Part shown: one piece after another, positions 26,226-38,622 of the stretch
How the letters are laid out: each line of letters begins with the position of its first letter
How positions within the stretch are numbered: position 1 is the stretch's first letter
Origin: Owenia fusiformis
Lineage: Eukaryota > Annelida > Polychaeta > Sabellida > Oweniidae
Direction: 5' to 3'
Assembly: GCA_903813345.2 (NCBI GenBank)
Contig: CAIIXF020000007.1
Span: forward strand, 14,426,714 to 14,490,713
DNA: 64,000 bases
Translations under genes and position numbers: made by a program
The notes under the pieces: generated by a model
Database searches by the model: none
What the model saw: the letters and a program-made list of their open reading frames with translations, nothing else
Told to the model about the DNA's origin: nothing

Positions 26226-27951
26226 TCATGATGGGCATGGGGCTGGTAATTTCTCGAAAACTGTTGAATTTATCAATGGCAACAGCCAAACATCATCTTT
26301 AATTTTTGATTTATCAACGTTTGGAAAATATGAAATGATTTCATTCCAGTTATTATTCAACACCCAAATATCTCCCCGTTTTTCCTTTACACACGTATGC
26401 CAAACAAATATTTCTGGGAGTCGCTCAAAAAAGCAAGTTCGTCTGCAAAATAGTAGTCCAGGAACGCCAATGACATTGAGCCCGGATGCACGCCCTTCGA
26501 TAAGTTCTCGGCCTAACATCATTTCTTCATTCTCGCGGATGATTTGATCTTTTGACATGTTTGTGTACGTCAACCACAGTGGATGGAAATTCCAATGTAC
26601 CCCAAGGCAAACTAGAACTTCATTAACAAGCTTTTGATCGTTGATGTTGATGTTAGTTTGTTCTTCGGAGAACGCTGACAAGATGCCCCAAAATGAACCT
26701 GAAAAATATATACAACACTGTAATAAAATTAGAGCGCTCGAATGTTAATTTCTTTAATGCCTGTGGGAGATGCATTTTCAGAATGACTGTCATTAATTTG
26801 ATTATAAGAGTGTTATAGTTAAAATATAGTTAAAATGTGTGTATAACAGGAATTCATTTCATTAGCTTACTTGAATTCAACGAAGCTCTTAGTAGGACAG
26901 TGCCCATATTCAAAGTTTTCAGCTTCCAATACGCTTGCACATGTGCGGGATAAAATCCAGATTGTCCAGCCATTATGTCAGCATCCGGGAATTTATCAAA
27001 AAGCAGCTCCGGATTACGTATAGCCAAAGCATCGGTGTCAAAACTTATCACGTCATACCCAAGATAGTTACATATTCTCCAAATGAGGAGTCGGACCATC
27101 CACATTAAGGACTTTTTGCTGAAGCCCTTGTTTAGAGTGGTGGGTTCCACAATATCTGAGGGGGGCACTACAATACAGAAAATATTGAAACCCTTGGTCG
27201 ATATAATTTTACATATAGTATGATCTAAAGAATACACTAGGATATGCTCGATAGGGGGCACTGTGTATTTCTTAGATATCACTATCCAGTTCAGTAACGA
27301 GGGGATATAATCGACAGAGATTCCTAGAGTGTTAATCCTTGTTGAAGGTAACACTTGTAATATAGTTTTCAAATCTCTATAAAATTGCATCTGTTTCAGC
27401 TCATCTAAGGACTTTATAAACTGTCTCAGTGGTATATGGCACTTATGTTTGTCTGTTTCTAAAGCACTCAACGTCTCCGCACATATACTTCTCCGCTTAC
27501 TACAGATCATTTCCGTTGCTTTCCTCTCATAGTCTCTCGCTTTGCTATACGTATTGTTGACATCATTTAACCATTTTGTAGGGTCTTTGCCATCGTTGAT
27601 CAACAATGCCCTTACTGATTGGTTAAATCCCGTGAGAATAGAAGTGATTTCATCACGATCGTGAAAAGTTATATCTGTGCCATCTCTAGCATAATACGGA
27701 CAACCTTTTTCATCTAAAGGCTGATCTTCGTTCCTCCACAAATGGACTAATTGGAAACGACCTCCGATTAAACATCTGTTATTTTTCAGTTTTTGATCAC
27801 CATATCTTGATCGCCAATTAATATTTGTTGATTGCGGATAATAGGATTGAAAATAGTAAAACAAATATACCATGTATGTTATAATTAAAGAAGAGATATA
27901 TACGAATATACGACTATGTATCTTTAACATCTTGTAAATACATCTGGTCAT
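26226..27951 (-). CDS. Type II membrane nucleotide-diphospho-sugar transferase (GT77-like)
   Basis: Two exons on minus, 27951-26871 and 26698-26226, joined in phase across a 172-base GT-AG intron, give 517 residues. The ATG at 27951 is directly preceded by an in-frame TAA; a second ATG follows at 27930. Residues about 13-33 form one hydrophobic signal anchor, so the enzyme should sit in the Golgi membrane with its catalytic part in the lumen. The catalytic region has the D-x-D metal-site motif in ISFDTDALAIRNP (Asp305, Asp307), then DADIMAG and a LNMGTVLLRAS strand. Exon 2 supplies the NDQKLVNEVL segment. This order fits the nucleotide-diphospho-sugar transferase family (Pfam PF03407, GT77-type). 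The sugar and acceptor cannot be told. It lies between A and D2 and has no copy beside D1 or B. Confidence 0.87.
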
Positions 27952-29296
27952 TTAGATGATGTCAATCTAACGAAAGCCCTTCAGCAAAAAATAATGGTGA
28001 AACTTGACTGATTTATTCAAATTGCCGGTCAGTCTGATTGCCTAGCTAGTAATCTTTAGGGGTCATCATGCTACACATTCAAGTTGTCGTAAAGAGACGG
28101 GTAGCTCATTCTCCCTATTGTTTTTCTTCTGGATTTGTGAATACCATAAAGCTAGTACTCGGGCTTGTGCACTCGTTTTAAACCCATACACAGTAACCGC
28201 GTGCGTTAAATTAGCCACAAGTCATTAATGCCTGTGCTTAATTATCTACATAGTCAGGGTACTGATAGTATCATCTACCTGGTCAAGCCATTAACCAAGA
28301 TGTCATAGTCGGAATAGGAATTTAATTGATGCTCATGTTTTATGATGGTCTCAGATCACATACAGAACTACACGTACGTCCTCTGGTACAAAAGGGTACC
28401 TACACATCCTTCATGGAAATAAAGATATATCAAAATACACTACATGTTTTGTTTTTCAAATCTTCAGAGTTGATACATAATTGAATGATGTATCACTGGT
28501 AAGAAAATCGATGGGATTGGTCTATAGCATTTGTGTAAAAAGCGTCCATTACTTATTGATCACCCCTCGTATGTCATGTGCTCTATATCCAGCGTGAGTC
28601 TTTGACCTCGATCTGAATATAAATTAATGGAGGGATTGTACTATACTGTACTTATTGTTCACAATTTTAAATTGTTGATGATAGACTATCTACAGTACTT
28701 ATATATTAGACTTTAAAGTGAGAAATCTACGATATCCTTCAGTCAGTGATATGAGTTGACATTATCCTGGTATCAAGGTAAGATCTTGACAATGATAGTT
28801 CTTATATTTTGATAAAACTAGCATATTCATTCCCTACAGATGAAAAGTAATGCTAAAATATTTACATTTGATTTGAGGAATGGGCCTTTAATCCGTGCTT
28901 GCAAGGAAGTACATTTAGTGTTTTAGTATCAGCGAATGTAAAAACATGCTAAGACTGTATTTCTGTTTAATTTTATTTTACGATTCATTAACACTTCAAT
29001 CATTGTAAATAAAATTAAGTCAAAAGTCTTTAAAGGCCATGGAAAGTCTGAAAATATGTTTTAATTACTAAAATGTTATAATTCATTATCTATATTTTGA
29101 ACATGTTGATTCTACAAGAAGTTGATAAATATTTATTTTTTAAATATTTGGCTCCTGCCAAATACGTCTACCAAAAAAATATTCACATTTTAGAAATGTT
29201 GAGAGAAATGGGTAAAACTAAAAAACAAGCTTGGTTTAAACATTCCAATGGGCCTTTCAAACTTATCATAGTACTAGTAGTAACGACAAACATAAC
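27952..29296. other. Intergenic region between the glycosyltransferase and D2
   Basis: Holds the upstream region of the minus-strand transferase and the 3' flank of D2. A minus-strand AATAAA (TTTATT on + at about 29132-29137) lies about 160 bases past the D2 stop and could be its poly(A) signal. No other exon or element is supported. Confidence 0.45.
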
Positions 29297-32200
29297 CTAT
29301 CTAGATCGGACGTGAAGGACCGTTGGATGACCATCTCCACATGAAACATTACCATCACAGCTGTAGATAGTGTATTGGTCGAGATCCACTGAGTACGATA
29401 CTTTAAGGAAATGAGAATGGGCGTTAATCACGCTCGTAGTGACATCTACTGTGCCTCCATTTTTGAGGATCTCGACATCCTCCGCTGTCAGCTCAACCAA
29501 GTGAGTGTGAGGCCCATAGGTGGATACACCAGTCTCGAGAGTGACAGCTTGGAACGGCCCTGGTGTAACCGGATCAATGTTTGCAAAATCTGGCATCTCC
29601 CTGTACATGGACTGGTATTTTGTGCTTTCGTGGACTAAGTCACGAATTGCCTCCATTTCTTGGTAAACTGTGTTCCCCTCTTCGTGAATTGGCATAATCG
29701 GATAGCGTTGCCTCAAGATGCCGACGCTGGGAATATCAGGAAGAAGTATGTATGTTCCCGATGCAGCTACTTCACGAACATTTCCTCCTTGGTCGAGCAC
29801 TCCGACTGCGTCTTCCGCGGTATCAGCAGCATCACCTTCGCCCACTGCTCCAGTGAAAAACTCTATTGGGGTCTGATAGTAAAGCCTATGATTCGTGCCG
29901 TTAAACGCTGTATCTGTTTCGAATCCCCCATTGCGTCCATTTGCGTCTACGAAACTACTGTCGGGATTATCGGTATCAAATGTGTTACCTTTGTAGACAA
30001 GGTTATATGGGTTCCACTTGCTTAGTGGTGTCAACCAGACAATTTCAAGAGGAACAGCAAAGGTCATGCGTGATTTGAGAACACATCTTTCGGCATCATA
30101 GTCGGCAGCCTCTTTATCACATGTTTCCAAAGCCATTTCACGAACGTTTGGCTGAGAGGTTTTCGCCATGAATACAGCATCATCAGAATATGCCCTGCGG
30201 AGAATGCTGCGACCCATTGCATCAACAGAATCTGTGCTGAAAAATCTATGATAATATGCAGCGTTCAGTGGTTCTTTTGTCTCAATATCAACAATGGTTT
30301 CACCGTCTACAGTTTTATCTGTCAGAAAACCAGCATAGTTATCTTTTCCAGGTATTTCGGTCATTATTTCATCGAGCAATGTAGGGGCAGATTGTGGGTT
30401 TTTGTAGTATGTAGAGGTATCTCGAGTATTCAATCTGTACCTTGCGTTCCTTGTGTGCTCAAATTGATCGATTGGTGAGTTTCTCCTCATTCGGAACATA
30501 AAGTCATCAACAAGTCGAAATCTGTCTAATGGTATATCTCTCTGAACTGGATGACACAGGATGCGATAGTTCCACTGGGCAAATTCTGGTTTACTTGCAT
30601 TATTTACTCCTATGATGGAGACAGGAAGGAATGCCAGGTTTTCTAGTCTTGATTTGGAGCCACTGTATGACGTAAACCTGTAGAAAAATACGAAATACCA
30701 ATGCACTAAAAATTATCGAGATGCCACAAAATGAAAACATTGAAATTCAAATCAGGTGACCAGCTAATAGCGCCGCCATTTCATTTTTAATTTTCGGGTT
30801 GTTTTCATGTTTTTATCACCCTTTGAAAGAACCTATTTCCCATTACTCTGAACGGTGGAAATATAAAATTAATAAGATAACACACAAAACAAACCCTAAA
30901 ATCCAATAAACATTCATTTGAAACTCCCCGAATCATAACCAATGTGTTAAAATTGATAAAAATGTGTATGATTAAATTATCATCCCCTTTCCTCACAGAC
31001 AATGTACCACCGACAAAAATTTCAGGTGCATCAGTTCAAAAGACGGCTCATTTCAGTTATAAAGATACGTTAAAGTATCTGTATGTGTTATGCATACCTT
31101 ATCTTTTCTTGGAGGTCAAACATACTAGTAGCATCTAGGAAATGTCTGTCGCTAAAGAATGACTCAATGCTCTCCTTGGGATCCAACCAGGCGCCTTCTA
31201 AGTAGCAGAGGGCGGGTTTGAAATGCCTCGTATAGTTCCGAACACTGGCATCACCGTCCCTCCACGCCTTGAACCATTCACGCATCTCTAAGATTTGCCC
31301 ATCAACTGTAGGTTGGTCTAAGACAGCTTGAGGAACATCAGGGAAAGGCACCTCCTGTACTATGTGGAATTCTGTGCTTGTTTCGCTTGGCATATTAAGC
31401 CTGTAGTCGTTGTGTCGAGTACGGAATTCAACGCCATTGAGAACTGCTGTAAATTCTCCAAGTCCACACGTGCGGTCGTTATTATTGTGTTGATGCATTG
31501 ATGCAACGCCAACTCCTCCATATGACCTCTTATGGTACGATTTGAAGCCAGATTCAAAATTCCTCACCTGAAATACAAATGTACACTTGCAGAGATCATG
31601 TTTTAATTCTTCCTCATTACATTCCTTGTCATACCCTTTTTTCTAAAATGTCCAACGATTTAGTTCGTAAAAATGTCCAGATCTCGATCGTTTTAGGTTA
31701 AGTGGACTAAATGAGAAATGGATCTATCTATTTCATCTATCTACTTAGGCACACGTCCAAAAGGGAATGGACCAAAAGGTATTGAAAAGCAAGAAATGGA
31801 ACATCAAAGATTAAGACCAGTCATAAGGAAACAAGCCCAGATATCAAGAAATGGTCAAAATTGTATTGTAATTGTATTGTATCTTACTGTTATATTTGGC
31901 GAGCAATACCTCATTGGTATATTCCGTATTTGACGTATTTTACACTCGAAGAGTGCGAAGAGTGTAAGCCAGACACCCCTCCTTGGAGGACCCCTGTGTT
32001 ATTTTGTGTGCACGGGTACATATACATACCGGTTTACACCACAGGCTTTTATACGAGTGTGAACCACTCAGTCAAACACCCAGAATTACATTACGCACAA
32101 ACAATCTTGTCTGAACCGGTGATCGAACCCGGGGCCAAGCGATAGTGGTAACCTTGACTCTGCCAATGAGCAATAGCGAACCCCTTCCACAACATTAACG

Positions 32201-35200
32201 ATTCAGGAACAATTGTCACAATCCAATTGTGAAATTTTTTATACTGAAGACCGTTACAATGTTGAAGAATAAACTACTCTTGAACATAACAAATGTTGGA
32301 CACAGAGCTAGACATAATTCAGATTCGATGTCCATTAGACAGTCAAGCCAAGTAAGTAAGTCAACATTCGAAAATAAAAATCTCAAAAATCGTACATCTT
32401 TGATTTCCAAAATAATTTGTGAGGTGGTTATTAAGACGATAATGCACATTTTAACGTATTGATTTTGAGTACATCTGGAATCCATTCTCAGCAAAGCGTT
32501 CTCAAAATATGTATTCAAAATATTTGAGTTCGGGATGATTAAAGTACGTTAAGATATATCGCTCCTTAACAAACTCCTTTGGGATCAAAATATAGAATCA
32601 AATGCATATTCTTCTTGTTTACTCGCTGACACATGCCAACGAATGTTACATAAGTAAATATCTCCGTTTTGAATAATTTTGTAAACGTTGTTCTCTACAG
32701 GTGCCATTTTTATAATTGAAAAACAAAATTGAACATTTTGCATTTCTAAATGGATACGTTTCTTGTGATACAACTTAACTGTTAACGATTTGAGTCATTA
32801 ATAATATTTCCTTAAGTGATCCCATGCTAAATAGATAGTAATTAGGTAATTGTTTTGTGTTCAACCTTGTTTTCATGAATTTTAAACATGAGTCGACAAT
32901 TATGTAGAATATTTCAATTCCAAATGTAAGCGTGTCAACTCCTGTTTTTGCACAAAATTTAGCCTTTTAGAATGATCGATCGCCAAAATCTGCATGTACC
33001 TCTCAATGAGGCGACACGTTTTTAAATTTATAGATGCTGGGCTATAAACTCAAACAAAAATTCAAACCACCCGCTATTATTTTGATTACACAAGACGAAA
33101 TTTCTACCCCCGGGGAGCACTGTGGTAACACTTTGAAGGAGGATTCTTGAAAAATCGTTCAAATTTTCACAAAAGGTTTCACGCAAGTTTATTGCTTTGT
33201 TTAAGCCTCGACTATTATCATACTCAAATCCGATACCATAATTATGCGTTAAAATGTAACATTAAACTCACCAGGTTATTTGATAAACCGTTTCGAGAAT
33301 TGATGATTTGAGTTAACTGTGGATATTTATATAAATGTAAGTCGGCATGCATTTGACAGTTAATGTACACACATGATGTATGCATCAACGTGTGACTTAA
33401 ATATCAATTCGTGACTATCATATTTGGCTTTCAAAAATTAAGTTGGAAGTTACAGTGGTTGGAGATTAACAAAAACGTCAATCATATCCAAATATCCGAA
33501 CGACGTCAAGTATTAACAATACACTTTTCGTGCATCTCGAAAGAGGCAATGTTCTGTGATCCAGCAATGTGCATTCCGAAAGAAAAAATTCACAAATATC
33601 AACAAATTTCATTGAGTTGGATATTACATTCGAAATCACAACTTTCGAAATATTTGTTTTAACCAAGAATTGTAAGAACTTAAAACATGTTGTTAGTTTT
33701 TCAAACCGCACATCCTCATTTACGTTCTTTGACAAGGATGAATTCATTTGAAAACATGGATTTTCTTGATTATTCTTCAAAACTATCCTTGAAATATAAG
33801 TATGTGGGATATTACAGTGTAAATTGACACGCATTTGTTTGCTCCATATCATGAAAAAATAGATGCAGTACCATCTTTCAATATTTGAAAACAGAAAGTT
33901 CATTCTGTATGTAAACAAGAAAAAATTCATAATGGTTGATTCATAATGAAAAATGACCAATAACATACATCTTTTGAAGTATATACAGGGACATAGTGGA
34001 AATTCAGAAATTTAGGCCATATCCCCAAGATTGCTTCACCAATATGTAACAGAACATCAAATTTATCATTTACACGTTTGCTGATAGGTTTATTGAAAAT
34101 AATTAAACAGAGGTTTACTTCAATTTTGGCACCATTCTTAGTTAATATTGATGAACATACGAATATCGAATGTTGACTAAGTTACTTGGCTTGACCGTAG
34201 AGCATCGAAAGGCAAGTCTTCATGCGTAAAGCTGCCATAGTCCATAACATAATTAAAACAAGAAACCGAGAGAAAACTATGGTTGGTATACATCATTATT
34301 AATGTCAATATGCAAATGTGAAAAATTCAAAACATCAAAATTGAAATCATCTCATGAATTGTACAACTTATAAATACTTTTTTAATCCACCCGTATAGCT
34401 CAGCGGTAGCGCATGCACCTCTTACGCAATAGGTCGCAATCGGTCCCCGGTTCAGGCAAGACTAAAGGAGAACCCCCGATAAGGAGAGCTTTTTAGAAGG
34501 ACATTGCTTTTTTATTCTGGAGTGATCATCATGGAAGTTTAACACTACACCAGAGATGATCTTAGATATTCCCAAAAACAACTTGTGTGATAAAAAAATT
34601 ACTTTTTAAGAACATTTTTTGCAAGGCAATGAACTCATTTTTTAAGGTTGGACTCTTTATTTGTGGTTAAAATCCGTGTGTGGCCTGATGGGATAGGAAG
34701 AAAGTGTCACAGTTGTAAGATACCTATTTATCTGCACTCTTAGAAAATAAAAATAAATCAATGGGCGTTTCCCTAGAAATATGTCTTTTAGACCTTTTCC
34801 ACTCATGAGAATAACGGAATAATTCGTAAAAAATCTTAAAATATATTTCTGGTGGAGCGCCCATCGATTTCTTTACGAAAACTAAGACTTTGCTTCATTA
34901 TGTTACTTAGCAACATTCTATTTTGCTCGTACAGTAATGGGAAAGTTATTGATTTTAAGCAAAATGTAACGGTTGAATATGGAAGATTGAATTTTATCGC
35001 TTCACAAAAACCGTTCTACAAACGCACGTTTTAATAATTCCAAGAAAATAATTCAGGATGTATAAATTTACCTCATTTCTAAAAGTATGTTAAAATTTCA
35101 TGATGATCACTTTCAGAATAAAATTGTTGTGTCCTTCTAAAAAGCTCTCCTTAACGGGACTTCTCCTTTGCTTTTTTGCGTCAAGAACTTCAGGGTGTTT

Positions 35201-35881
35201 GACTGAGTGGTCCGCAATTCGTACAGAAAGGCTGTGGTGTGTACTTGTATGTCTATGTATAAGTGCACATAGTTTCTGGGTGTATCTTCCAGGTTAATTA
35301 CATAAATTACGACCGTATATATACGAGATGTACCCAAGAGGTATTGCTCACCTTCATTGGTGGTAAACAAAATACAATACAAAACACAATAAAATTAGAA
35401 CTGCAATAGATACATCGGTGAGTTGGTTGAATGAAATTTGCTTCCAATTCAACATGTTGTAATCTTTGTGGTTTCGATTAGACTAAATTGTCTCATTACC
35501 TTCTTTATACCAGACTGGCCTGAACTACGTATGCGTTCTTCTATGAACAGCTGTTGCATAATTAACTGTCGAGATATCACCTCTACTGTTTCTTCTAACT
35601 CATTAGTCCTGCCATCTTCTATAAGCGTGTCCAATTTTTCTAGAGTGACAAACACAGTATATCAGGCATATACTTGTATCTGATGATTTAATGCGATATC
35701 AGAAATAGTATTAAAAGGAACAAACTTCACATCTAATATTTAAATCATTACCTTCAATCTCATCCAGGCGGCCAGAATCAACAGAAACAGCTCTCCTCAT
35801 TCTAGAGGGATGAATCTCTACAAAAGCTGCTTGTACAGTTACAGCCATCAACCCAAGCAGGGCAGCACCAAGCAACTTCAT
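29297..35881 (-). CDS. Family D secreted protein, copy 2 (D2), four exons
   Basis: Minus-strand gene with coding exons 35881-35752, 35639-35500, 31567-31098 and 30677-29297. The splice phases are identical to D1 and exons 2 and 3 have identical lengths (140 and 470 bases). The product has 706 residues. The signal peptide (MKLLGAALLGLMAVTVQA), the SRMRR site, the polar helical exon 2, RSYGGVGVASMHQHNNN and the C-terminal CDGNVSCGDGH are all conserved with D1. Both copies are intact with no stop or frameshift, which argues for selection on both. Intron 2 is 3.9 kb and loaded with SINEs, against 0.27 kb in D1. An upstream in-frame extension of the first exon exists (to 35977), but the ATG at 35881 matches D1 and starts the signal peptide. 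It lies head-to-head with GH10-like gene B. Confidence 0.88.
31860..32180 (-). mobile_element. tRNA-derived SINE, copy 1, in D2 intron 2
   Basis: On minus the element starts with a tRNA-like head. An A-box-like 'ttggcagagtcaagg' lies near 32152-32168 and a B-box 'ggttcgatcac' near 32118-32128. The body follows, with 'tgtttgactgagtgg' and 'gcctgtggtgtaaacc'. The tail near 31861-31885 is rich in ATAC/ATTAC units. A second copy without the head is at 35190-35395 on +. Confidence 0.65.
34390..34560 (+). mobile_element. tRNA-headed SINE, second family, in D2 intron 2
   Basis: An A-box TAGCTCAGCGG at 34396-34406 and a B-box-like GGTTCAGGC at 34449-34457 give it a tRNA-like pol III promoter. There is no full cloverleaf, so it is not a tRNA gene. 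The following body ('aaggagagctttttagaagg', then 'agtgatcatcatg') recurs in inverted orientation at about 35090-35190. Confidence 0.6.
35090..35190 (-). mobile_element. Second-family SINE, partial inverted copy
   Basis: Read on minus, this block gives 'aaggagagctttttagaagg', 'ttttattctg' and 'agtgatcatcatg' in the same order as 34475-34545. The tRNA-like head is missing. The pair 34475-34545 and 35090-35160 could fold into a stem of about 70 bases enclosing about 550 bases. Confidence 0.55.
35190..35395 (+). mobile_element. SINE copy 2, 5'-truncated, in D2 intron 2
   Basis: It shares 'gtgtttgactgagtgg', 'ctgtggtgt' and 'gaggtattgctc' with the minus-strand SINE at 31860-32180, in the same order. 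It ends in an ACAATAC-rich tail (35368-35395). The tRNA-like head is absent. Confidence 0.6.
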
Positions 35882-38622
35882 ATCGGAGTGTTTCCTTAGA
35901 ATGCTGCTCGTCGGTTTGTTCGTATACGCAAAGTTCTGCAGATGTATCATCGACTGAAGAATCCTTGCAAGACACACGCAACTATAGACTCACCTTATCT
36001 GAGAAGCTCTGCACATTTTATGAAAGCTATCAACGTCAACTAATTAAACTGTCAAATCACAATGTTTGTCGTTATTATTTCCTAGCCTTTTCCATATTTG
36101 CTTAATACCTATACGAATCGTCAAAACAATACATGTATCGTTTGATAATTTTTCATAAAACTTTGTTAAATTAATAAAAAGGTACCGAGAAAAAAGTTTC
36201 TTTATAACTGGCATAACTTTAATATTTCTACAGCTGCCACGGAGCAAACCATCTAGTATTGTTGCCAAAGTGACACTTAATAATAATATCTGTCATAAAT
36301 GTGTATATTTGACTTGGAAGACATAGTGACATGGAATTGAAATTTGTATACGCAGAAACAATAATGTATAATTCAAAAGTTTTAATTAAAAATAATTCTG
36401 AATCATCTATTTATGAAATTGAAACTGATTACAAATTGATCTTTAATAATATCCTGTCTTTGCTCCCTTATTGCTTTTACAAGTATCATTAAGAAACACC
36501 AATTAAAAGCTATGTTTGGGTATACCAGTTTTTGTCATTGGAACTTGGAAATGGTTTAGAAATGAGGTGACATCACCTGAATCGAGGGAACTTGTACTCA
36601 TTATCATTTTAGTACCGATGTTTTAACTAATGCAACATGGCGAGTCCAAGTCTCCACAGTTCTTGCTCTTCGGTTTGTCAATTTCTCAGAAAGAGCCTAA
36701 TACATTTGGCCATTGCGTTGCATTACCTTTGTGCTTAGTTTTTTCTCTTTCTTAGCTGTTGAAGAAACAACTGTAATACGAGAAATCTTAATAAACCAAT
36801 TCTAAGTCTTTAGTATCAGATATCTGCCATTTTTGTCATACTGTACGCAGTTTGAAAGACTGACAAACTGCGCGCCCATCAACATTGCATCATACAAGTT
36901 GGAGTCTGTATTTGTGATTTTTAAAATTGCACAACGTGCATGACGGAAACATTTACAGTACATGTGCACAGGTAAGTAAGATTTTCGGAATGTCATATTA
37001 TACATAGTGATTGAAGTCTTAACACTTTTTGAGGGTGTAGCTAATAATGATAATAGTATATTTATTAGACATCTCAGAAATCAAAATATATGTTTTAGAA
37101 GGTTGCCACAACACTACAAGAGATATATTTTGGATTGTCATCATTTTTGAGAATATTGCAAAAATATATTTATGTTATGCAATAATCACCTATTTTCATT
37201 TAAACTCCCCATATAATGTTTAAATCACTTTGGCTTATATTGTAGCATTACCCAATGTTATGAAAGTGTGATATGTGAAACTTTTTTTAATTTCAAAAAG
37301 TGTTTTTTGATAGACTTTTTGTTCCAAAATTTGTGAATTTATTTAAAACTAACTTTTAGAGGTCACGCATCTATTTTAATTAGCCACAATTCATACCAAT
37401 GCATAAAATTCATCCTTGCATATTTTTGCTGAAAAAATTAAGAAAATCGGTTCATAAATAAGCGAGAAATGAACTCATCAGTGCATGAAAATGGTTCCGA
37501 GAAAAATGCATTTCAAAATTTTAGTTCTCATAGAAACCAATGGTACAATGATATCTAAAACATAATATATTCTTCCTTTTAACCTGGTTAGACAATTAAC
37601 ATTGGTTTATTATTGAAGTCTAGCATATCTAGAAAAGATTGACATCGAAAAAAATATTTCAAAAAGTTTTTGCTACCTTAGTGACATCATTAATGGTGAA
37701 AAATATTTTTGATATGCTAAAACATTTTTTTCTAAATTTTTTTTTTCAAAAATCTCTAGAATAACTTTTTAAGTCATGACAAATAGTAAATTAATGATAA
37801 AAATATATTTTCAAACTGTAGACGGGGACTTGAACTATTTCGGGTAATCGCAAGCCATGACCCCTTGTCTTACTGACAGGTAAATGATGACGTCGAATCT
37901 TGAAACTTAATTTCTTCATATCGTTTAATTTCTACGTTTTTATTGGATTTTCTCCCATTTTATTAGCCGTTTTGAAATATAATATGAGCTTCAACCTTCA
38001 AGCTTCGTTTGTCACTTTAAAGAATTGATTTGATGTCTCTTGTTTCTTCAAATAATATTTATGATGACAGGTCTTTTTAATATATTTTCATTTAATTGAA
38101 ATAACTTGTATTGTTTTGAAATTCTAATAAATATGTTTTTAATATTTCAACGTTTCAACTTTAAAGAATTGATTTGATGTCTCTTGTTTTTTCAAATAAT
38201 ATTTATGATGACAGGTCTTTTAATATATTTTCAATTAATTGAAATAACCTGTATTGTTTTGAAATTCTAATTGATATGTTTTTAATATTTCAACGTTTCT
38301 TTAACTGAATTCTTTTATTTTCTTTCATTTCCTTAAGTAGTCAGCTAACGAGGGACAATTTGAGAATGTTTTTTTAATAATTTACGTTTACTCTATCTTG
38401 ATGGGTACAGCTGTAGCTGCAGGCAAATGAGTTTTCTAATAACATGTCACGTGAATTAATGTATGTGTTAGAAAGTGACACATTTGTAATTATTAAGATA
38501 TTTCAATAAACCGATTGATATTAAATTTTCATTGATGCAATAAATGATTCAATATGTTTCTACAACTAGCTAAACAACTTAAATATAGGAAAACCAATCG
38601 GTATTCGCTAGAATACAAAATC
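35882..38622. promoter_or_regulatory. Divergent intergenic region between D2 (-) and GH10-like B (+)
   Basis: A stretch of 2741 bases separates the two outward-facing start codons, mirroring the D1/A arrangement. It is very AT-rich. It contains a two-copy tandem duplication at 38014-38300, close upstream of gene B. No exon is supported in between. Regulatory elements are expected here but I cannot identify individual sites. Confidence 0.4.
38014..38300. repeat. Two-copy tandem duplication, 144-bp unit, upstream of gene B
   Basis: Copy 1 (38014-38157) and copy 2 (38158-38300) both start 'actttaaagaattgattt' and end 'tttcaacgttt'. They differ at only a few bases, so the duplication is recent. 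It lies about 320-610 bases upstream of the gene B start codon. Confidence 0.9.

Noticed and set aside
33478-33966. A 162-codon minus-strand open frame in the upstream part of D2 intron 2
   Set aside because: AT-rich composition, no motif, no signal peptide and no splice partner. It lies inside an intron of D2.
34390-34470. Possible tRNA gene
   Set aside because: A-box and B-box are present, but no proper acceptor stem or cloverleaf can be drawn, and the body recurs nearby as a repeat. It is better explained as a SINE head.
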